From Chionoecetes opilio (lineage: Eukaryota > Arthropoda > Malacostraca > Decapoda > Majidae): a stretch of DNA of 64,000 nt. The notes beneath the pieces were generated by a model that was given only the letters and a program-made list of their open reading frames with translations, searched no databases and was not told the origin of the DNA. The stretch is taken from positions 43,862-107,861 of the forward strand of contig JACEEZ010021751.1 in assembly GCA_016584305.1 (NCBI GenBank). The letters run 5' to 3'. Shown here piece after piece: positions 57,167-64,000 of this stretch (its first letter is position 1; each line of letters starts with the position of its first letter). The position numbers were made by a program, and so were the translations under genes.

Positions 57167-60100
57167 CTATAGCGCGTGTTCCCACCTTTAACCTTGGAGG
57201 ACCCCCGTAAAAAATTTTCATATTCCAAAGGGAAACCCCCATATATAGTTACTTATCTAATATATAAATATTTTATATATTAATATATAATTATATATAT
57301 TATATATAATATTAAATATATATATATATATATATTATAATATAATAATTTTTTTAACAAAAATTATTGAGCAATAATCATTTAATCTACAATTAAATCA
57401 ATGTCATGAAGTTCACACTAATAAGTCAATATGTTTTTGACTTACCTTCAGTGTACACTTGGCTTGTTTTTTTTTTTGCGGGATCTGTGAAATTCTTGGC
57501 CGAATTTTTGACAGACCACGCGTTCTTCCTCACAGACAGAAAAATTCTTGATTTGCTTTTAATGACGGTCGGCATGAGAAACTTGTTCACAGAGTAAGAA
57601 GTTGAAAGCTGGGTTTAAAAAATCCAAAGCTTTTACTTATGACAGGGTACCTTGCTTTGCTGAAATCCAAACTTGTCAAGTGATACTTCTTAAATTTCTT
57701 ATCAAGGGTTTATCGCACTGTAGTTCACTCATTTTCTTCCTCTTCTTGCAGACTAAGTAGGTTTTCTGTACTTGGTGAGAACTCAGTGAGGGTTTCTCAC
57801 CCAGTCATACGTATCTGATGACAAGGAGGGAAGACTTGAAGTTTTTTCTGACGTGGATTCCAAATGACTTGTAATTAATTATGGAATGAATTTCATATTC
57901 AGTCTGATTTGAACTTTTAAAAAAAGTGGAAACTTTCGACTTTCCTCTTAAAGTCTTTTTCCCAAAAAGCGAGTTTATTCTTAAATGCAAAAAGTTTGTC
58001 CTGTGGAAGTCAGAAGTTTCCTTCGCACCCTGGGATGCTGGTGTTTAAGTTATTTAAATGCTGATAAATCTGCAAATAGGGTAGTTTTATTTGCCAGTTT
58101 GTAGATTCAACATTCACAGAACTGGATTATTATTCTCTTGAAGAAAAGCACAGTTTTCCCGTCGCAGCTCGAATACCCTGTCAAACTTTACCTCTCGAAA
58201 CCACGAGCCTCTGTGTGCTGGAGAAGCGTCACGTGATCTTTTTGCAGTTTCACACAACCTTGCAAATTGCAGACTTCAGAGGGCGCTGCTTTTAAGTTTA
58301 CCATGTTCCATATATCGGCTTTTTTAAATCATCCCCATATTTTTGAACCAAAAACTTTTTCGGGAGGGAAAGCAGTGAGTGTTATGACTTCAGGTTTTTT
58401 TTCTTTACGCGTGATACAAAGCCTTGTACGACCAATCTTGAGGGAGCACATCAGTGCAGATTCCAGCGCATCGGTTCCATGCAAAAAAAGATTCCAGGGA
58501 AGAAGACAATGTTGAAAATGTCCGTGGCCTTTGGTAGTTTCGGCATTCTTTTACGAAAATAATTTTCCATTATTTCACCTCATTTTCAAATCGAAAATTT
58601 TCCAGCAGCTGGCTTTCCAGTTATATTGTTGCCTCATCTACTTGGAGGCAAAGTTGTATTTTGCAGTATTTCAGACAAATCCGAATATTTTTAGACCCGG
58701 GCATCCAACGCCTACTAATTTTTATTATCGAAACAGGAACCTTGCTTATTCACTTTCCTTCTTCACCTAGCATTGTTTTCACAATTATTTGCAGCAGCAT
58801 TATTAGGCTTTCTGCAATATGTGACTTTTCATTTTCTTGGCAACTAGCTCGGCCTAAATACTGCTTCTTGGCCCTTATCCGATGGTTACTTCTTTAAAAA
58901 TTTCTTGTTCTCTGTGAATCCAAGAGCTTCGGGGTAATCCACGGTTTTTATTTGACAGTGGCTGTGATTATAGTTAAGTGTCGCTTTTAAATTTGGGTGG
59001 GGCCATAGCTGTGTTAGCGCTTTTCCCACAACAATTCACCAAGGAAGTGGACAGTTTTCGGTATTATGGAGGGTTTCACGTTTATTTTTAGAGCCAACCA
59101 CTACTTTTTTTGGGCCTACAATAGGGCTTTTTCTAAAGGGGCTAGTTTTTTTGCACAAACCCCCCCAAAAAAAAGGAAAAAATAAATTTAAAAAAAAAGA
59201 ACCTAAACCCAACCTTTTGTTTTAATGAAACCTAACCTAACCTAGCCCAAACCCAATCCAACCTAACCTAAACCCAAACCCAACCTAAACCCTTAAGGGT
59301 TTTTAAAAAAACCTAAACCCAACCTTAACCACAAAATAACATTTTTTTTTTTTTTTTTGGGGGCGCAAAATAAAAATACATCATTAGAACAAACACCTTT
59401 GTAGGCCAAGAAAAAAATATTGGTTGTTGAAACGAACGTGAACTCTCCTCCATATTAAACCCGTTTTCTTCTCCAGTCCATGTAAAGCCCAAAGGCCAGA
59501 TAACTGTTTGTAAGGCTTTTTTTTAAAATCACTCACTTTTTTCCTTTTCTCGTACTTGCTGTGGTATTTTGTTCTTCGGCACTTTCCCCCCTTCCCCTGA
59601 CCATGCTTTCTTTTCAAAAATTTGAACATGCTTTAGTCCCCTTTAAAATCCGTATCAAACTAAATTACTGGGAGATTAATAACACAAAGTTTCCCGGTTG
59701 CGCTGTCAAAACTGATGAAAAGGGAAAATGTGTGAAAGGCTGGGCTGGGGCTCTGACACGTTGAACCGTACGGGTGCGTCCCCCCTACCCAACCCCCGTG
59801 CGCCAAAATTGCGGGGTAGGAATGAGGGGGTATCCCGCACCGGGAATAACCCAATTTTTTTCTTAATTCAGCTTCATTTGCTCTCTTACATATCTTGTAC
59901 TGACTGACACTACGAGTATTTGGGGTTTTGGACATGTTTGTGCGGTTTTTGAGTAGGAAATTTTAATTACGAATTAAATCACTGTCTTTTTTAAAGCACT
60001 AAATTATTTTTCGGGGTTCTCGCGGAAACCCCGGTGTGGTCGGCGAACCCCCGGGTTTTCCCCGGGAAACCCCGGGTTTGGGGAAACACTGCTATCGCCT
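57167..60100 (-). mobile_element. hAT transposon (right-arm copy), heavily corrupted
   Basis: Inverted copy of 43541-46639. The target duplication is still CTATAGCG on the low side (57167-57174) and a damaged CTATCG on the high side (from 60092). Terminal repeats are degraded. Transposase fragments on the minus strand (57400-58990) are in short, shifting frames; the nested MITE is at about 59060-59470 with its AACCTAACC core. Confidence 0.85.
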
Positions 60101-60349
60101 GTAGGATGGTGACCCAGGCTGGATGGTAAACTTTTTGGGGGTTCTTTGGGCTGCTGTATGGTTGGGCCCCCGCCGTGGTGGGGTACAGATCTATATAACA
60201 TGGTCGCGGAAACCGGCCAGCCGGGGGGGGGGGGGTTTCCAAATGTCCCCTTCCCTTTCCAAACCCAAAAAAAGCCTTGTTTTTTGCGGCTCGCGTTTTT
60301 GTCTGGTTTTGTTATCGCCTCTCATGCCAACTTGCGCTATGTCCTGACA

Positions 60350-60490
60350 AAAAACCCACCACCACACACGCCCCACCACACCACCCCACACCACCCCCCC
60401 AACCCCAAACCCCCACCCACACACCCACCCCACACACCACCCACACCCAACCCCCCCCCACCACACCCAACCCCCCCCCACCCCCCTCCA
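60350..60490. repeat. C/A-rich CACACCC repeat (right arm)
   Basis: Inverted counterpart of the GGGTGT tract at 43137-43285. Pro/His-rich and Gly/Trp-rich frames here are compositional. Confidence 0.85.
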
Positions 60491-60699
60491 CTCTTTCCAT
60501 CTCCCCTCCAGTCATCCACCTACTGTTTTAAAAAAAAAATTTGGGGGATTGCATACTTTTTTTTATATAGGGGATATGATATAAGTATTTTTTTTATACT
60601 TTTAAAAATTAGTGGGGAAAGGAGCAGACCCGGTGCGGTTTGATACAAAATCATACGCTTCCCAATAAGCGGTGCTTGGGTTTTAATGGGTGCTTTATT

Positions 60700-61030
60700 T
60701 TGCGGAAAAAGAAAGAAAAAAAAAATTACTTTGTGGGGAAATTAAATTGGTTTCATTACCCTATAAGGGGGTTTGGTTTTTTTGGGTTTTTTCATTAAAA
60801 ACCCTTTTAAAGTTAGCTGGGGTTTTTGGTTTTTATTAAACCTATAGGTTTGGGTTTGGGTTTTATTAAACCTAAAGGTTTGGTTAATATCATTATTATT
60901 TTTTTTTTTTTGGGGGGGGGATTGCGCAAAATAAAACTTCTCCATTGCAACAACCTTATTTTAGGGCCAAAAAAAAATAAATTGATGTCTCTGAAAAAAC
61001 CGCGAAACTCTCGTCCTTTTTACCCAAAAT
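60700..61030. mobile_element. Degenerate fold-back MITE copy (right arm)
   Basis: Inverted counterpart of 42590-42960, recognisable by TTTTGCGGAAAAAG and by GCGCAAAATAAAACTTCTCC, with degraded TTAGG-type core between. Confidence 0.5.
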
Positions 61031-61394
61031 TGTTTCGTATCTAATGAAACCAAGTCGTTTCGTACCTCAGCTCGATTTAAATTACTACTAAGTTAGAAAA
61101 AGCACCCTATGTCAAATACTCAAATCATGTACGAAAAAAACTACTTTCAAATTTAATATACCCAATTTTTAAAAAGGGGTTTTTTTATTTTGGCCAAAAA
61201 TTTTTGATTTATTTAAACTTCCTGTTCCCCGAGAGACTTCTTGGAACTGTGTACCGCGCCGTACCCGTGGCCGCGGGGTACGGGGCTGACCCTTATAGTG
61301 GGCGAAATGCGCGTTCGCTCTTTAGGGCAACACACAAAACCCCTCGGGGGCTAACATGCCTCTTACCCTTCGCTTTTTCCCCATACCCACACCT

Positions 61395-61665
61395 GTCATA
61401 ACCCTGTACGGCCTGCAACAACCTTCGTCCTACCCCTGTACGGCCTCGCAACACACCTGTCCTACACCCTGTACGGCCTCGCAAGACACCTGCACTAAAA
61501 CCTGTACGGCCTCGCAACACACCTGTCCTACACACCGTACGGCCTGCAACCACCTGTACTATACCCTGTACGGCCCGCAAGACCCTGTCCCCTACACACT
61601 TTACGGCCTCGCAAACAACCCCTTCACAAAAACCCCTGTCGGCCCTCCCCCAACCACCTTGTTGT
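61395..61665. repeat. 33-bp minisatellite (right arm)
   Basis: GTACGGCCTCGCAACACACC units, about eight, inverted counterpart of 41965-42240. The right copy is cleaner. Confidence 0.9.
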
Positions 61666-61739
61666 TCTTGTATCACCCTAAATAAAGACTTGGAAGGTTC
61701 GACGATGCACAGTTGGGAAATTTTTAGTTAGTAGGGGTT

Positions 61740-61810
61740 AATTGTTGTAGTGGTAAAAGTAGTATAGGTGGTAAAAGATAGTAGTAGTAGGTGTTAAAAG
61801 TATATTTGGT
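61740..61810. repeat. (GTA)n microsatellite (right arm)
   Basis: Interrupted GTA repeat, inverted counterpart of 41795-41905. Confidence 0.85.
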
Positions 61811-61869
61811 GTTAATAGGCTATCCAAAGCCGCACCCAAACCCCCCGCCACTGCCTGGGCGGCCCATGT

Positions 61870-62245
61870 TTTTGTTTTGGTGTTGGGAAGATGGCGGCTG
61901 GTGCTGTGGCTGACTTCAGTATCCGGCCACGAAAGCCCCGATCCGCGATCCATGTTCTATAGTCATGGGTGGCCAGGAGGTTCTCATATGACGCCTGTGT
62001 TGAGGCTCATGCCGCCCCCTGTGTCCCCGATCATCCAAACGACGGGAGAGTTGATGGGCAGGGGATTTTTGTTCTTAGGCCACTCGACGGGGCGAAAAGG
62101 TTTTTTCATGCACCCGTCCACACCCGTCGGGTTCGCAAAACACCGTCATACACCCGACGCCCACCCTTTTTGGGGTTTTTTCGAATCGAACTCGATCCCG
62201 AGAACGCCATCGGGGACGCTAACCCCTCCGCTACCGCCCCCCATT
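61870..62245 (-). mobile_element. tRNA-derived SINE-like element (right arm, cleaner copy)
   Basis: On the minus strand the head reads GTAGCGGAGGGGTTAGCG, then GATGGCGTTCTCGG and a good B-box GAGTTCGATTCG (plus 62181-62194). The body runs to an AAGATGGCGGC segment (plus 61889-61899). The tRNA half is recognisable but not foldable into a complete functional tRNA. Confidence 0.65.
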
Positions 62246-62859
62246 TTTATGTACCTACTATTACATATGTCAATGGGTTTTTTTTTTTTTGTTTTTTTCT
62301 TACACACCCCCCCCTTTCCCTTTTGCCCGGTATAGCATCAAAGGCGTTGTTGGAATCAATAATATTCAATTTTCGTAGGTGTTTCATGGCTCGATGCTTT
62401 CGAAAATGCCTCCTTTGTTTTGCTCGACGTTTGTATGACAAATCCCCTTCACCGCTCTATCAACCACGAGCTTGTGTTAAATGTACTTTTTGCATACGTA
62501 CCTTTTTACGTCGAGGGGAAGATTCCTGAGCTAAGATGGCGTTGGTGATGGGCCCGGGTCACCACTCCGTCATAAAACTTCTCCTTCCGAAAAGGGGTTT
62601 ACACTTTTATGATGTTACTTCCCCGATACAGAACATTGAATTATTTTCTATTTTATTCTAAAGTTTATAATTTTTGCTTCTTTTTTTTCACTTATTTTCC
62701 TTTTTGCTAGCTGGCGCTGAGGGAAAAACGAGGCGAATTTTCCTGTCGTTAGCCAGGATTTCCCGGATACGGGGAAGCTGGGATAAAGGGGGGCCGTAAG
62801 GGGGATGTAAAACCCCTGTCTAAATAAGAGGAGATTTTACTAATTCTCGCTCAAAAACA

Positions 62860-64000
62860 AGTATTTCAAAACACCACCCCCAACTCCAGCCCCCTACCTG
62901 GTCGCACAGCCTTCCCCTCAACCATGGTCACGGAGCACGAGCACGGGCGACGGGAGACTGGGAAGGTATTTGACCGGGGCAGCAGAGGCAAAAAGTGACC
63001 AAAAAAGGTAAGGAGAGGAAATATCATGTCCGTCGGGGTCTCTTTTCCCCTTTGGGAAACCCGGGGCCAGGCGCCTCGTAAACCCCCATCCAGACCAGAG
63101 GCTTCGAACTTCATGTTGAAACAGAGGTCGGGCCTAAAAATATCAGTCACACATCCAACCATTCTGGTTTTGTGTAACTTTAAACCTTCACAGGGTAATT
63201 GCTCGTGTTAAGCCCCCGCCCCCTTTTGGGGGGAGTGGGGGGGGGCTCAAAGGGGGGGTCTCCTGTTAGCGGGCCCCCCCCCCCGCTACGGGTTTTATCC
63301 ATCGGCCCCTGACGTGGGATAAACTGATCCCCGGCCCCCTACCTGTAAGGGGCCGGGGTTTGGGGATATCTCCAGGTACTAAGGCAAAAGGGGCAGTGCC
63401 CTGGGTCGGAGATACGGGGACTTGTCTCCCCAGGCTGGTAAACGCCCCGGCTTGCCCAGGGGGGACCCTGCCTGTCCCCCCCAGGTCCCTAGCTTGCATA
63501 GTTCCCCGGGGGCATCCCCCCCTTTAAACCCGCCCCCGTAAAGCACTTTTTTAAATTTAAAACTCCCATCGCTGCGTGCCTCATGGTGGGCCCGTACGTG
63601 GTACTCAAGGGTCCTCAAACCCGCGGCGTGTGTCTCGCCATCCCCCGGGTCCCAGGGGGAAACCCCGGGGGAACCCCAGAGGCAGTTTTTTAGTGGGCGC
63701 GTGCAGCGTAAATTTTACCCCGCCCCTACCACCACTATGTCTCGCCCAAAGCCCATGGGGCCCCCGAGGCCCTGAGGGAACCCAGGGGGGTAGTGTTTGG
63801 GCCGGGGCACCGTAGATTGCACGTACCCGCCCCCTAGGCAAAACGGAGCGCTCCTTTTCGCCCCGCGACGGCCCCGGGTCCCTGGGGGCCCGGAGAAAAA
63901 CCACAGGGGGGGTTTGTGTTCAGGACCGGGTCTGGGCCTTTCCCCCCGGGGGGAGAGGGGGGGGTTGGGGCCTTGCCCCCGGGGGGGTTTTTTGGGGCCC
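62860..64000 (-). mobile_element. GC-rich non-coding element (right arm, partial)
   Basis: Inverted counterpart of about 39500-40560, with the same CCAGACCAGAGGCTTCGA landmark (63095) and GC-rich tandem units (63570-63960). Cut by the end of the window. G and C runs of 5-10 bases suggest consensus errors. Confidence 0.6.

Larger units (their letters stand above)
53960..64000 (-). repeat. Right arm of ~10-kb inverted repeat
   Basis: Reverse complement of 39600-50030 with the same nested transposons, exons and target duplications. Most intervals are a few percent shorter or broken by homopolymer changes. For example, the hAT element is 2917 bases here against 3083 on the left. The arm continues past the end of the window. 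Confidence 0.92.

Noticed and set aside
60146..60643. 165-codon frame with a Pro/His-rich repeat
   Set aside because: Generated by the CACACCC repeat; the mirror copy at 43137-43285 gives unrelated peptides.

Overview
This is a eukaryotic, almost gene-free, repeat-dominated window. Non-LTR elements of crustacean type, BEL/Pao and hAT elements, tRNA-derived SINEs, TTAGG (arthropod telomere-type) repeats and very abundant (AT)n, (GT)n, (GA)n microsatellites suggest a decapod crustacean, probably a penaeid-like shrimp. The species assignment is inference. Much of the sequence looks like weakly polished long-read consensus: inflated homopolymers, frame breaks every 50-100 codons, and one lone N at 1273.

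Layout. 1-1272: anonymous sequence with a (GA)n tract. 1276-9410: BEL/Pao LTR retrotransposon debris, with two same-direction minus-strand LTR/gag copies and two head-on pol fragments between them. 9430-10357: a 30-bp minisatellite in which most units carry a CACGTG E-box. 11380-11800: about 100-bp tandem units containing paired AGGTCA/TGACCT half-sites. 12105-12720: a 346-bp tandem duplication. 13740-20600: a large direct duplication, each copy with a fold-back repeat and a roughly 167-bp satellite; the second copy is split by a 1.6-kb GC-rich insertion. 20690-24350: microsatellites, two 15-18-bp minisatellites and a SINE. 24663-31362: a SINE with perfect 15-bp target duplications, a minus-strand L2/CR1-like LINE, a long plus-strand LINE (endonuclease, RT, RNase H, A-tail) and RTE fragments. 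31363-38300: no recognisable gene, and a 27-bp minisatellite.

38686-64000: about 39.6-50.0 kb is repeated in inverted orientation at about 54.0-64.0 kb around a 3.9-kb AT-rich core. Each arm carries the same cargo: GC-rich repeat, tRNA-SINE, 33-bp minisatellite, TTAGG-bearing fold-back MITE, a hAT transposon with 8-bp target duplications (itself hit by the MITE), an RTE LINE, a small hAT MITE and three phase-compatible exons that look like the 3' end of one host gene. I do not recognise that gene. The patchwork of clean and noisy partners between the arms suggests an assembly or fold-back artefact at least as strongly as a real palindrome.

The best biological leads are the host-gene exons, the MITE family carrying TTAGG repeats, the GC-rich non-coding insertion family with an empty-site paralogue, and the E-box minisatellite. 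I found no rRNA, CRISPR, bacterial operon or complete host gene.
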